A DNA stretch of 64,000 nt from Psychrobacillus lasiicapitis (GTDB lineage Bacteria; Bacillota; Bacilli; Bacillales_A; Planococcaceae): assembly GCF_006861795.1 (NCBI RefSeq), contig NZ_VDGH01000014.1:55177-119176 (forward strand). The letters are read 5' to 3'. The notes under the pieces are model-generated. The model was not told where the DNA came from. It saw nothing but the letters and a program-made list of their open reading frames with translations, and made no database searches. Below, piece after piece: positions 27,689 to 37,405 of the stretch. The position numbers were made by a program, and so were the translations under genes. Within the stretch, counting starts at the first letter, position 1. Every line of letters starts with the position of its first letter.

Positions 27689-28440
27689 GTTTATTAGCAT
27701 TAAGTTTTACGTTATTATTTGTCGTTATTACGATGCTTTTGTCTGTTTGGCAAAAGCTAGATCTGGAAAAGGATATTGCGATTGGTACGGTACGAGCGGC
27801 AATTCAGTTACTTGCTGTTGGGTATGTGTTGCAATTTGTATTTCAATCGGAGAATCTGCTATTTATAATATTAATCGTTTGCGTCATGATTGTCGTTGCT
27901 GCACTTAATGCAGCAAAGCGGGCAAAAGGCATGAGTGGAGTTGTTTGGAGAATTATTCTTTCGATTGCGACGATGGAAATATTGATGATGGGGCTTTTAC
28001 TGAGCTTGCAAATTATCGAAGCAACCCCTCAATATATCATTCCGCTTAGTGGTATGACGATTGGGAATGCAATGGTTGCCTGTGGATTGTTTTTAACGCA
28101 ATTAAAACGGGAAACAGAAAGCTCTAAAGGAGAAATCGAAACATTGTTAGCACTAGGTGCAACGAGTCGGCAGGCAGTTCAGGATGTGCTGAAACAATCG
28201 GTGAAGTTTAGTATGATTCCGACCATCGATGCGATGAAAACAGTGGGGCTAGTTCAATTGCCCGGAATGATGACCGGAATGATTATGGCCGGAGCAGATC
28301 CAGTAGAAGCTGTACGCTATCAAATACTAATCATTTTTGTGTTTACTAGTTCTTCCGCAATTACGAGCATGATGCTAAGTTTGCTTTGTTATAAAAACTT
28401 ATTCACGAAGGATTTGCAACTGAAGAAGTGGAGTGAATAA
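27685..28440 (+). CDS. FetB-like UPF0014 membrane protein (YbbM)
   Basis: 251 aa with about six to seven membrane helices. The family core is VRAAIQLLAVGYVLQ near residue 40, followed by the cytoplasmic region with ETLLALGATSRQAVQ and the SMIPTIDAMKTVGLVQLPGMMTGMI segment, which is highly conserved in UPF0014. It begins with ATGA overlap to the ATPase gene. Together they form a small ABC exporter, probably for metal (iron). Confidence 0.88.
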   Translation: MSLLALSFTLLFVVITMLLSVWQKLDLEKDIAIGTVRAAIQLLAVGYVLQFVFQSENLLFIILIVCVMIVVAALNAAKRAKGMSGVVWRIILSIATMEILMMGLLLSLQIIEATPQYIIPLSGMTIGNAMVACGLFLTQLKRETESSKGEIETLLALGATSRQAVQDVLKQSVKFSMIPTIDAMKTVGLVQLPGMMTGMIMAGADPVEAVRYQILIIFVFTSSSAITSMMLSLLCYKNLFTKDLQLKKWSE

Positions 28441-28441
28441 A

Positions 28442-29194
28442 ATGGAACCAATATTAATAGAGGAGACACCTTCTAAAGTTACGGTTAAGTACGATTCGGT
28501 AGCAGTCGATTTGCCAGAGAGCATAAGGGAACAGCACGAAAAATTTTGGAACGACCATATAAAAATCAATCCGCATTTACGCAACGGTGAAGTATTCACG
28601 ATAACCCAAATTAAAAATACTGCAAAAGAACTGCAAGTGACAGTTGCAAAGACAGATTATAAACACTATTTATATACAATCCGTCACAAAGATTGTGCTT
28701 TTCCATGTAAGGTCATCTTCACTTGTGTAGCCGTTATTACGAGCGACAATTATATTGCTTTTGGACGGATGAATGACCATACTTCGACACCTGGGAGACT
28801 GCAATTTACTGGTGGAGGATTAGACGAGACCGATTTAAATGGTTCTGTATTTGATTTGAAGAAAAGTATCGGTAAAGAATTAGAGGAGGAAATGGGTTTA
28901 CAGATTGAATCTTCTTATGTGAAATCATTTGCCCCGAGATTTTTGAAAAGTAAAGGAACCTATGATTTTTGGGCAGTCATGTTTGAGCTTCGAGTAGACT
29001 TCACTTCAAATGAGTTACGAGTGATGTTCGATAAACATAATCGACGTCTAATAGAGAAGGGTGAGCAACCAGAATTTGAAGAGTTTGTGTTTGTATTGTT
29101 AGAGAAAGCACATGTATTAGACTTTATTGAAAACGACCATTCCTTAAAAGAAGACTATTTAGATCCTATTTTAATGAAATATGTCAGAAATTGA
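28442..29194 (+). CDS. Nudix-like hydrolase
   Basis: 250 aa. A central region with LQFTGGGLDETDL followed by GKELEEEMGLQI resembles a Nudix box, though with an insertion of several residues between the GG and the KELEEEMG helix and with Lys in place of the usual Arg. The flanking domains are not recognised. The ATG at 28442 has GGAG 8 nt before it; a GTG at 28433 inside the permease gene is also in frame. It is the last gene of the acetyltransferase/FetAB-like unit and is followed by a strong terminator. Confidence 0.65.
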   Translation: MEPILIEETPSKVTVKYDSVAVDLPESIREQHEKFWNDHIKINPHLRNGEVFTITQIKNTAKELQVTVAKTDYKHYLYTIRHKDCAFPCKVIFTCVAVITSDNYIAFGRMNDHTSTPGRLQFTGGGLDETDLNGSVFDLKKSIGKELEEEMGLQIESSYVKSFAPRFLKSKGTYDFWAVMFELRVDFTSNELRVMFDKHNRRLIEKGEQPEFEEFVFVLLEKAHVLDFIENDHSLKEDYLDPILMKYVRN

Positions 29195-29211
29195 TCTAAT
29201 TTGAATATAAA

Positions 29212-29249
29212 AATGCTGGGAGGTTAATGTTCCTCCCTGCATTTTTTTT
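29212..29249 (+). terminator. Terminator after the Nudix-like gene
   Basis: ATGCTGGGAGG paired with CCTCCCTGCAT around a 7-8 nt loop, then eight T. Confidence 0.92.
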
Positions 29250-29259
29250 GGAAAATAAT

Positions 29260-29336
29260 TTTAGTTGGAAAAAAGGGAAGTTTAGTTGTAATTTCATCGC
29301 ATTTAGTTGTAAAAATCGGAGTGTTAGTTGTAAAAG
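29260..29336 (+). repeat. 21-nt pitch array, TTTAGTTGTAA motif, copy 3
   Basis: Motif starts at 29260 (TTTAGTTGG), 29281, 29302 and 29323 (GTTAGTTGT), exactly 21 nt apart. The motif and pitch match 7091-7164, but the spacers have diverged almost completely. It sits directly after a terminator and ahead of the convergent S66 gene. Confidence 0.88.
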
Positions 29337-29350
29337 GGGAAATTAGTAAA

Positions 29351-29388
29351 AAAAACATAATCATTTTTTGAAAAATGATCATGTTTTT
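29351..29388 (-). terminator. Terminator of the S66 peptidase gene
   Basis: AAAACAT-A-ATCATTTTT paired with AAAAATGAT-C-ATGTTTT. On the minus strand a T run follows. Confidence 0.85.
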
Positions 29389-29415
29389 GGTCGTATGAAA
29401 CTACTTATCTTTTAT

Positions 29416-30417
29416 TCACTTTATCCACTGTTCCATAATCATTACTTCTTTATTCGTTGCATCCATCTTAACGGTTCTGCCAATAGGCATGGTAAGCATT
29501 GGATGTGTATGACAGCAATCAAAGTCTGCAAGAATCGGAACAGTAGGCTTTCCAATCGTTTCTAGCAAAATATCATACGGTTTTCTACCAGTTCCTTGAT
29601 CGTCAAAAAGTTCATGTTTTCCTAAAATAATTCCGGAAGCACGATCGAATACCCCATTCAATTTTAATAGGTTAAAGTTCTTTTCTACAACGGAGGCGGT
29701 TTTCATCGTATCTTCGATTAATAAAATATCCCCTTCCTGTATGCTAGGCATATAGGGACTTCCCCAAATACCATACATCGCATTTAGATTGCCACCAATT
29801 AATCTGCCTTCAGCAGTACCTCCATTTACGCAAATCCAATTATTTGGTCTCAGTTCTTTATTATCTGTTTTGAGCTCCCAATTAATTGGCTCGTCTGTCC
29901 AGTAAGGTGGTGTAGGAACCGTGAAAGGAACTTGTTGTTCTTCTATTAATATTTCCTTGAAATACTCATATGTATAATGAACAAATGGCTCGAATTCACC
30001 AAATGAAGGAACTAAAGCAGGACCATAGAATGTCGGTATTCCTGTTCGAGCATATATCCCCAACAAAATAGCGGTAGCATCCGAATAACCTATCATAATT
30101 TTAGGATGTTTTTTAAAAGCTTCATAGTCAATATAGGGTAAAAGCGCATTAGAATTTGTTCCGCCAATAGTCGATATAATGCAACGAATGTCTGGATTTC
30201 TTATGAGTTCGTTTAACTCATTGGCACGTTCTTGTATAGTTCCAGCTCGATAATAGTCATGCTTACCGGTAAGATTACCTTCCACAATTTCGAAGCCTTG
30301 CGATTGTAAAAATGATTTGGCTCTTTGAAATCGTATTGGTGAAGAATGAGTGATGGGAGATGATGGGGAGTAAATCCCGATTTTATCTCCCTTTTTTAAT
30401 CGATTTAACAAAGTCAT
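29416..30417 (-). CDS. S66-family peptidase (LD-carboxypeptidase/MccF-like)
   Basis: 333-aa serine carboxypeptidase-like protein. Nucleophile Ser112 lies in IGYSDATA, the catalytic Glu is about residue 235 in LLIEDT, and the His is in the HTHP segment near 303-305. The S66 family includes muropeptide L,D-carboxypeptidases and MccF, which cleaves microcin C-type toxins. The SxxxNG-type region and CCHTHPMLTMPIG favour the MccF-like branch. It appears monocistronic. Confidence 0.86.
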   Translation of the reverse strand: MTLLNRLKKGDKIGIYSPSSPITHSSPIRFQRAKSFLQSQGFEIVEGNLTGKHDYYRAGTIQERANELNELIRNPDIRCIISTIGGTNSNALLPYIDYEAFKKHPKIMIGYSDATAILLGIYARTGIPTFYGPALVPSFGEFEPFVHYTYEYFKEILIEEQQVPFTVPTPPYWTDEPINWELKTDNKELRPNNWICVNGGTAEGRLIGGNLNAMYGIWGSPYMPSIQEGDILLIEDTMKTASVVEKNFNLLKLNGVFDRASGIILGKHELFDDQGTGRKPYDILLETIGKPTVPILADFDCCHTHPMLTMPIGRTVKMDATNKEVMIMEQWIK

Positions 30418-30646
30418 ATTTTTGGTGCCTCCTTTTAAGTATTTCTATATTAATCATCCTTTTTTTTCTAAGTAATTGCAAATCCATTTTTTTCGAGGTA
30501 AATATTTTTAATGTAAAAGGAAATATTAGTGAAGAATATGTGGCACTTTGTGAAATATTTAACTAATGGGATAGTTGGGATGGAGTATTTGCTTTTCGTT
30601 TCTTATATAATAGAAGTAATATCTGACGGAAAGGGCGCAGGGTAGT

Positions 30647-32491
30647 ATGCAGCTTATTATGACGTTTAGCATTTTAGCGATTAGTATCGTTTTATTTATA
30701 AGTAATCGAGTCCGAGCCGATTTGGTTGCTGTTTTGGCGTTATTAGCATTTGTTATTACTGGAATATTAGAACCTACCGAAGCACTTGCCGGGTTTTCCA
30801 ATTCGGTTGTTATTATGATTGCAGGACTGTTTGTTGTGGGAGCAGGAATCGTACGGACGGGTCTTGCGCAGATTGCGGGAAATTTACTGCTTAAGTGGTC
30901 GGGGAAAAGCGAAAACCGCTTATTTGTTTTATTGCTTATTATTACTGGAACAGTTGGGGCATTTATGAGTAACACAGGGACGGTTGCCTTAATGCTTCCA
31001 ATTGTTATTAGTATTGCAATCAGCATTAATAGCAGTCCATCCAAGTATTTAATACCGCTTTCGTATATCAGTAGTTTGTCGGGACTTTTGACGTTAATCG
31101 CAACACCAGCTAACTTAATCGTCAGCCAAGTACTTGTAGATAAAGGCTATAAAAAACTTGGTTTTTTTGAGATTACCCCTGTAGGAGTAATTGCTATTAT
31201 TGTCGGTATTCTGTATTTTGTTGTAGCTCGAAATGTAGTCTTACCAAATGCGAAAAATAAAAACGCGTTAAAGGATGGGCACAAGCTCTCACCGAAACAA
31301 TTGGCAATCGATTATGAGCTTGGCGGAAATTTACACAAGCTTATAGTTCCAGAGCATTCACCGATGATTGGGAAGCAATTGGCGGAATTGAAGCTGCCTG
31401 CTAAGTATCATTTAGCTATTTTAAAAATTGATCGTAAATCGATAGAAGGCATGAATCTTTTACCAATCACGTATCAGGAAATGGCCGGGCCGACTAGTAT
31501 CATTCATGCGAAGGATATTTTATTTGTTCAAGGTGCCTTTAGCAGTATGGAACAGCTAGCAAGGGATTTTTTATTAGAAATAGACGCGGAAGATTCGGAA
31601 GCAGACGTGCTTGTTTCGAAACAGCTAGGCATCGCCGAGGTCCTTTTAACTCCCCATTCTAGCTTGATCAATGAAACAGTTGGTAGCATCGGCTTTCGGG
31701 AAAAGTATAATTTGAATATACTAGGTGTTAATCGTAAAGGAGATTATGTACTTAGTGAGATGGCAGATGTGCGGCTTCGCTTTGGAGATGCGCTGTTAGT
31801 GCAAGGAGCATGGGATGAAATAGAATTGCTATCTAAAGCAATGCAAGATGTCGTTGTAGTAGGGCAGCCGAAAGAACATGCAAGTATTGCGGCAGCAAGC
31901 GGGAAAGCACCAATTGCAGGTGCTATCATGTTATTCATGATTATTTTAATGATTTCAGAAGTTTTTCCAGCTGTCATTTCTGTTTTAATTGGGGCAGTTT
32001 TAATGATTGTTACTGGGTGCTTACGTAATATGGAAGATGCGTATGGAAAGATGAACTGGGAAAGTATTGTGTTAATAGCAGCGATGCTTCCAATGGCTAC
32101 TGCTCTTGAGAAAACGGGTGGAATGGTTATTCTTTCAGAAGGGATTATCAATCTGCTTGGTGGTTTTGGGGCAATGGGCGTACTTATCGGCATTTATTTT
32201 ATAACGATGGTGTTTGGACAGTTTATAAGTAATACAGCTACGGCTGTTTTGTTTGCGCCGATTGCAATGAGTGCAGCAATTAGTATGGGGGCAAATCCGT
32301 ATACGTTTTTAATAGCAATTGCTGTTTCATCTAGCATGGCTTTTGCCACACCAGTTGCGTCACCAACAAATGCATTAGTGATGACAGCAGGTGGATACAA
32401 GTTTTTTGACTTTGTAAAAGCAGGAATTCCCCTGCAGGCCGTCATGTTTATCGTCATGATGATTGTTATCCCGCTGTTTTTCCCATTGTAA
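30647..32491 (+). CDS. SLC13/DASS-type transporter with two TrkA-C domains
   Basis: 614 aa. Membrane helices fill the N-terminal third (including FMSNTGTVALMLPIV and LIATPANLIV, matching the repeated SNT/TPxN motifs of SLC13) and the C-terminal third (FISNTATAVLFAPIA and ATPVASPTNALV). Between them are two RCK_C/TrkA-C-like regulatory domains (about 215-310 and 320-405). Such proteins move dicarboxylates, sulfate or other anions with sodium. The substrate is not defined. It is flanked by a terminator and stands alone. Confidence 0.85.
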   Translation: MQLIMTFSILAISIVLFISNRVRADLVAVLALLAFVITGILEPTEALAGFSNSVVIMIAGLFVVGAGIVRTGLAQIAGNLLLKWSGKSENRLFVLLLIITGTVGAFMSNTGTVALMLPIVISIAISINSSPSKYLIPLSYISSLSGLLTLIATPANLIVSQVLVDKGYKKLGFFEITPVGVIAIIVGILYFVVARNVVLPNAKNKNALKDGHKLSPKQLAIDYELGGNLHKLIVPEHSPMIGKQLAELKLPAKYHLAILKIDRKSIEGMNLLPITYQEMAGPTSIIHAKDILFVQGAFSSMEQLARDFLLEIDAEDSEADVLVSKQLGIAEVLLTPHSSLINETVGSIGFREKYNLNILGVNRKGDYVLSEMADVRLRFGDALLVQGAWDEIELLSKAMQDVVVVGQPKEHASIAAASGKAPIAGAIMLFMIILMISEVFPAVISVLIGAVLMIVTGCLRNMEDAYGKMNWESIVLIAAMLPMATALEKTGGMVILSEGIINLLGGFGAMGVLIGIYFITMVFGQFISNTATAVLFAPIAMSAAISMGANPYTFLIAIAVSSSMAFATPVASPTNALVMTAGGYKFFDFVKAGIPLQAVMFIVMMIVIPLFFPL

Positions 32492-32499
32492 TTATGGAT

Positions 32500-32536
32500 G
32501 AGAGTTTCTCTAATTGTAGAGAGACTCTTTTTTTGT
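32500..32536 (+). terminator. Terminator of the SLC13-type gene
   Basis: AGAGT-T-TCTCT paired with AGAGA-G-ACTCT around AATTGT, then seven T. Confidence 0.88.
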
Positions 32537-32564
32537 TTGACAATTTACTCAATTGTGATATAAC
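32537..32564 (+). promoter_or_regulatory. Putative promoter of yrrT-luxS-mccAB
   Basis: TTGACA (32537-32542), 16-nt spacer, TATAAC (32559-32564). Downstream, AAATAGGAATAAT loosely resembles binding sites of the cysteine regulator CymR, which controls this operon in Bacillus; I could not confirm it. Confidence 0.6.
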
Positions 32565-32630
32565 TATTTATATTAAGCCCAATTCAAAGTAATTAAATAG
32601 GAATAATCTAATTTAAAAAGGGGTTAACAA

Positions 32631-33266
32631 ATGGGTAGGGAGTTTGTTGATATTTTTGACGAGTGGGCGGATTCATACGAGGCTTCAGTTTCTGGAGAAG
32701 ATCCGGAGTACCGAGATGTGTTTGAGGGTTATGAGAACATATTAGATGCTGTTACCAAACGGGTTTCGGGTACTATCGTCGAATTTGGAACAGGGACCGG
32801 AAATTTAACTGCAAAGTTAATAGAAGCAGGTATTTCGGTTATCGGTATAGAACCTAATACTAAGATGCGTCAAGCGACAGCTATGCGCTTTCCTTTTATG
32901 AAAGTATTGGATGGTGACTTGTTGCAGTTTGAAGCAGAAACAGAAAGTATCGATGCATTTGTTAGCACATATGTGTTTCACCATTTAACTGATTCGGAAA
33001 AAGGGGAAGCATTAAAAAAATATGCAGTGCTTTTACCCACAAATGGGAAGGTGGTATTTGCAGATACTGCTTTTATATCGGAGGATGCAAAACAAGCGCA
33101 AATCGTGAAAGAAAGAGCACGCGGGTTTCATCATGTAGCAGACGATCTAGAAAGAGAATATTATACGACGATCCCAATCTTAACAAAATTGTTTAACGAG
33201 GCAGGCTTTCAAGTGCAATTCACGCAAATGAATGATTTTGTTTGGTTAATGGATGCGATAAAGTGA
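32631..33266 (+). CDS. yrrT: Class I SAM-dependent methyltransferase YrrT
   Basis: 211 aa. SAM-binding motif I is VEFGTGTGNL (about 49-58), an acidic residue ends strand 2 in GIEPN, and motif post-I is DAFVSTYVFHHL. The N-terminal MGREFVDIFDEWADSYEASV is characteristic of YrrT. In Bacillus subtilis yrrT heads the mtnN-mccA-mccB methionine-to-cysteine operon; here luxS takes the place of the nucleosidase gene. Substrate unknown. AAGGGG precedes the ATG by 7 nt. Confidence 0.88.
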   Translation: MGREFVDIFDEWADSYEASVSGEDPEYRDVFEGYENILDAVTKRVSGTIVEFGTGTGNLTAKLIEAGISVIGIEPNTKMRQATAMRFPFMKVLDGDLLQFEAETESIDAFVSTYVFHHLTDSEKGEALKKYAVLLPTNGKVVFADTAFISEDAKQAQIVKERARGFHHVADDLEREYYTTIPILTKLFNEAGFQVQFTQMNDFVWLMDAIK

Positions 33267-33271
33267 AACTT

Positions 33272-33441
33272 CAATCAGAGGGGGGTCTTCATCCCCGCTG
33301 ATTGTTAGTTGAACCAACACGATGTTGCGTACTTAGTCTGCGATACATTTCATCGGGCTTTTACGGGCAGTTGTTCTCCTGCTTATCTTTACCTCTTTTC
33401 TTAAATAATGAAGTTGAAGTCTTACTGCCCGTTAATGCGGG
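33272..33441 (+). other. Structured leader between yrrT and luxS
   Basis: The 198-nt gap is highly structured. A hairpin at 33272-33304 pairs CAATCAG and GGGG with CCCC and CTGATTG but lacks a T tail. A long-range 9-bp helix pairs ACGGGCAGT (33363-33371) with ACTGCCCGT (33424-33432). The 3' arm could instead form a small hairpin CCCG-TTAATG-CGGG (33428-33441), ending 10 nt before the luxS ribosome binding site. It does not match the SAM-I riboswitch. Confidence 0.6.
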
Positions 33442-33464
33442 AATAAATTTTAGGAGCGATAAAC

Positions 33465-33935
33465 ATGCAAAAAATGAATGTAGAAAGTTTTAACTTAGAT
33501 CACACAAAGGTAGTAGCACCATTTGTCCGTTTAGCAGGTACTAAAGAAGGAATCCGCGGGGATGAAATTTATAAATACGATATTCGCTTTAAGCAGCCAA
33601 ATAAAGAGCATATGAAAATGCCAGCTTTGCATTCACTAGAGCATTTGATGGCAGAGAATATTCGAAATCACACGGACCAAGTAGTAGACCTTAGTCCAAT
33701 GGGATGCCAAACTGGATTCTATTTATCTGTTATTAATCATGAAAACTATGATGAAATTTTAGAGATTCTAGAAAAAACATTACAAGATGTGCTTCAAGCA
33801 ACAGAAGTTCCTGCTTGCAATGAAGTTCAATGTGGATGGGCGGCTAGTCATAGTTTAGAAGGTGCGAAAGAAATTGCGACGGAAATGCTCGCTAAAAAAG
33901 ATGAGTGGCGCCAAATTTATGAAGAGGAAGCATAA
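33465..33935 (+). CDS. luxS: S-ribosylhomocysteine lyase
   Basis: 156-aa metalloenzyme that cleaves S-ribosylhomocysteine to homocysteine and the autoinducer-2 precursor DPD. Metal ligands are His56 and His60 (HSLEH) and Cys123 (QCGW); the catalytic Cys81 is in MGCQTG. AGGAG lies 8 nt before the ATG. Its stop overlaps the mccA start (TAATG), so homocysteine made here feeds MccA and MccB directly. Confidence 0.97.
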   Translation: MQKMNVESFNLDHTKVVAPFVRLAGTKEGIRGDEIYKYDIRFKQPNKEHMKMPALHSLEHLMAENIRNHTDQVVDLSPMGCQTGFYLSVINHENYDEILEILEKTLQDVLQATEVPACNEVQCGWAASHSLEGAKEIATEMLAKKDEWRQIYEEEA

Positions 33936-34867
33936 TGAACTATTTTCGTAGTGTCCAGGAATTAATAGGAAGAACGCCTATCGTGGAAATTACGCATATT
34001 ACTGTTCCAAATAATTGTAGAATTTTTGCAAAGCTGGAATATTTAAATCCAGGTGGCAGTGTAAAGGACCGCCTCGGCTTATCTTTAATACAGGATGCGG
34101 AAAATTCCGGAAAGCTAGTGCCTGGTGGAACGATTATTGAACCTACTGCTGGAAATACAGGCATAGGTATTGCACTTGCCGCAATAGGAAAAGGGTATAA
34201 AGTAATCTTTGTCGTTCCTCAAAAGTTCAGCGTGGAAAAACAAACGTTGATGCGCGCATTAGGAGCAGAAATTGTTAATACAGAGACGGCTCTTGGAATG
34301 CAAGGGGCAATCGATAAAGCACGTGAACTAGTTGGCACTATCCCCAATGCATTTTCACCATCCCAATTTTCCAATCCGGCCAATCCAGCTACTTATGAAA
34401 AAACACTTGGGCCTGAAATTTGGAGAGATTTAGATGGGCAGATTGATGTGTTTGTTGCTGGTGCTGGATCAGGGGGGACCTTTATGGGTACCTCTATGTT
34501 TTTGAAAGAGCGCAACGCGAATATAAAAACAGTCATAGTAGAACCTGTTGGATCTATTTTAAATGGTGGGACAGCAGGTTCGCACGTGACAGAAGGTATT
34601 GGAATGGAGTTTCTCCCTACATTTATGGATCCATCTTATTTTAATGCGATTCATACTGTACGCGATGAAGATGCCTTTGCACAACTTCGAGCACTATCTA
34701 CAAAAGAAGGATTACTAGTTGGGAGTTCATCTGGAGCAGCATTTTTTGCTGCCTTAAAAGAAGCTGAAATTGCAAAAGAAGGAAGCCATATTGTTACTAT
34801 TTTCCCGGACTCGAGTGAACGTTATTTAAGCCAAAATGTTTATCAGGTGTTTAAGGAGGAAAAGTAA
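33935..34867 (+). CDS. mccA: Cystathionine beta-synthase, reverse transsulfuration (MccA)
   Basis: 310-aa PLP enzyme of the CysK family; PLP Lys44 lies in PGGSVKDRLG, with the TAGNTGIGIA substrate loop and the GSGGTFMGT phosphate loop. In Bacillus MccA condenses homocysteine with O-acetylserine to cystathionine. Identity as MccA rather than CysK rests on its place between luxS and mccB. It is one nucleotide from mccB. Confidence 0.92.
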   Translation: MNYFRSVQELIGRTPIVEITHITVPNNCRIFAKLEYLNPGGSVKDRLGLSLIQDAENSGKLVPGGTIIEPTAGNTGIGIALAAIGKGYKVIFVVPQKFSVEKQTLMRALGAEIVNTETALGMQGAIDKARELVGTIPNAFSPSQFSNPANPATYEKTLGPEIWRDLDGQIDVFVAGAGSGGTFMGTSMFLKERNANIKTVIVEPVGSILNGGTAGSHVTEGIGMEFLPTFMDPSYFNAIHTVRDEDAFAQLRALSTKEGLLVGSSSGAAFFAALKEAEIAKEGSHIVTIFPDSSERYLSQNVYQVFKEEK

Positions 34868-36001
<1,134 letters not shown>

Positions 36002-36033
36002 ATAAAATTCTGTACTATTAAAACAATTAATGA

Positions 36034-36075
36034 AAAAGGGAATGGGTAATCAATAATCACCTATTCCCTTTCTTT
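36034..36075. terminator. Terminator after mccB
   Basis: AAAGGGAAT paired with ATTCCCTTT around a partially paired 19-nt middle (GGT/ACC), then T-rich sequence. It may also end the convergent small gene. Confidence 0.8.
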
Positions 36076-36126
36076 CTCCTTACAGATAAGCATTATGAAA
36101 TGTATTTGAATAGGATAGGATATGTT

Positions 36127-36375
36127 TTACCAAAAAAATGCGGAAGCTAAAACGATTCCAGTAATAGCACCGAGCGCAATACCAAAGCCAACACCAAATC
36201 CTTCACCAAACCACCCTAAACCATACCCACCAAATTCTGCGTCTGGTCGAATCCAAACTGTATTTCTGCTGACTCTCGTAACTTCCCCCACATGAACACT
36301 ACCATCGCGACATGTTATTCTCACTCTTTGCCCATGATATCTACAACATTGATTGTATAAATCAGATCGATTCAT
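36127..36375 (-). CDS. Small Gly-rich membrane protein with Sm-like N-terminal segment
   Basis: 82 aa, not a family I can name. The N-terminal half (about 1-45) reads like a short Sm-type beta barrel: basic helix with CCRYHGQ, then VRITCRDGSVHVGEV and NTVWIRP. The C-terminal half is a run of Gly/Phe (GGYGLGWFGEGFGVGFG) leading into a hydrophobic helix (about 62-81). GAGGAGG lies 6 nt before the ATG at 36375, which is preferred over an upstream ATG. Similar short Gly-rich proteins occur in spore formers, but a spore role is a guess. Confidence 0.72.
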   Translation of the reverse strand: MNRSDLYNQCCRYHGQRVRITCRDGSVHVGEVTRVSRNTVWIRPDAEFGGYGLGWFGEGFGVGFGIALGAITGIVLASAFFW

Positions 36376-36550
36376 ATTCGTCCTCCTCTCAAGACAAATT
36401 ACATACATGTATGTCCTACTAACATATGCAGTTAATGGTATGGCACGAAAGACAATCGTCTAAGGAAAGTCCGTATATTAAAAATAGGAAGTCTCTGAAA
36501 TAATCTGACAGTTAAACTTATGATTAGAAAAAACAAAAAGGAAGAGATGC

Positions 36551-37405
36551 ATGCCCGTAATTCAAACACAAAACCTTCTTTATAAATTTGTGGAATTATG
36601 TGAAGAAAAATCAGGAAGAGGGGCAGCTACTATACATGCCGAAATAATAGGAGCGCCTCTCAAAAAACTATTCCCCACCATCAACCCCGACCTTGTACAG
36701 TATGAATTATTAAGAAATGGTTTATTTCAGCCGGCAGAATGGAGAAATATAAAAGAGACTGTTAAACAAATGGAAGCAGAAAATATATGGCAAACCGTAA
36801 AACAGGAATATAAATTATTAAGAAAACGGTGGGATGGACCAAAAGTATCTATTTACATTTTCCCTGTAAAAAATGCAACTGCTAAATCAAGTAAGAAAAT
36901 ACCTAAAAAAAATGGGGTAGCTTATAGAGGGGCATTATTTTTGTTTTTATCTCCTGATCTATCTAAGGAAGAAATAAAGGCCCTCTTTGCACATGAGTAC
37001 AATCATGTGTGCCGATTAGATTATTTGAATCAGGCTCCCGATAAGATTTCATTAATGGAGTCACTTATTATTGAAGGGCTTGGAGAATATGCAGTAAAGG
37101 ATTTATATGGTGAAGAGTGGCTAGCACCATGGATTACTCTTTATTCACATGAAGAAGCTGCTGCTATATGGAAAAAATCTTTTATACCTTCTTTACATGT
37201 GACAGGAGTTAAAAATCATCAGCATTTTTTATTCGGTAAAGTGGGAAGTCGTTTACCGAAATGGATTGGTTACCATATAGGATTTCATATAGTAGATAGT
37301 TTTCAAAAGAAACATGGTCCTTTTCCGAATAACTTATTGTATAAGAAAACTTCGGAAGAGATAATCACTGGTTCTGACTTTCCTATGAAGATAAATGACA
37401 TTTAA
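36551..37405 (+). CDS. DUF2268-type putative zinc peptidase
   Basis: 284 aa, YjaZ-like. The zinc motif HEYNH is at residues 148-152 (HExxH), and an acidic third ligand is likely in IIEGLGEY (Glu175). No signal peptide, so probably cytoplasmic. The substrate is unknown. The 3' end overlaps the convergent methyltransferase gene by 23 nt with no terminator between, so the transcripts are antisense at their ends. Confidence 0.82.
   Translation: MPVIQTQNLLYKFVELCEEKSGRGAATIHAEIIGAPLKKLFPTINPDLVQYELLRNGLFQPAEWRNIKETVKQMEAENIWQTVKQEYKLLRKRWDGPKVSIYIFPVKNATAKSSKKIPKKNGVAYRGALFLFLSPDLSKEEIKALFAHEYNHVCRLDYLNQAPDKISLMESLIIEGLGEYAVKDLYGEEWLAPWITLYSHEEAAAIWKKSFIPSLHVTGVKNHQHFLFGKVGSRLPKWIGYHIGFHIVDSFQKKHGPFPNNLLYKKTSEEIITGSDFPMKINDI

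Noticed and set aside
31744..32457. Minus-strand frames of 87 and 149 codons inside the SLC13-type gene
   Set aside because: They are shadows of a membrane protein gene with strong codon structure on the plus strand.
33267..33464. SAM-I (S-box) riboswitch ahead of luxS
   Set aside because: The conserved AGAGA-GGTGGAGGGA core and SAM-pocket sequences are absent.
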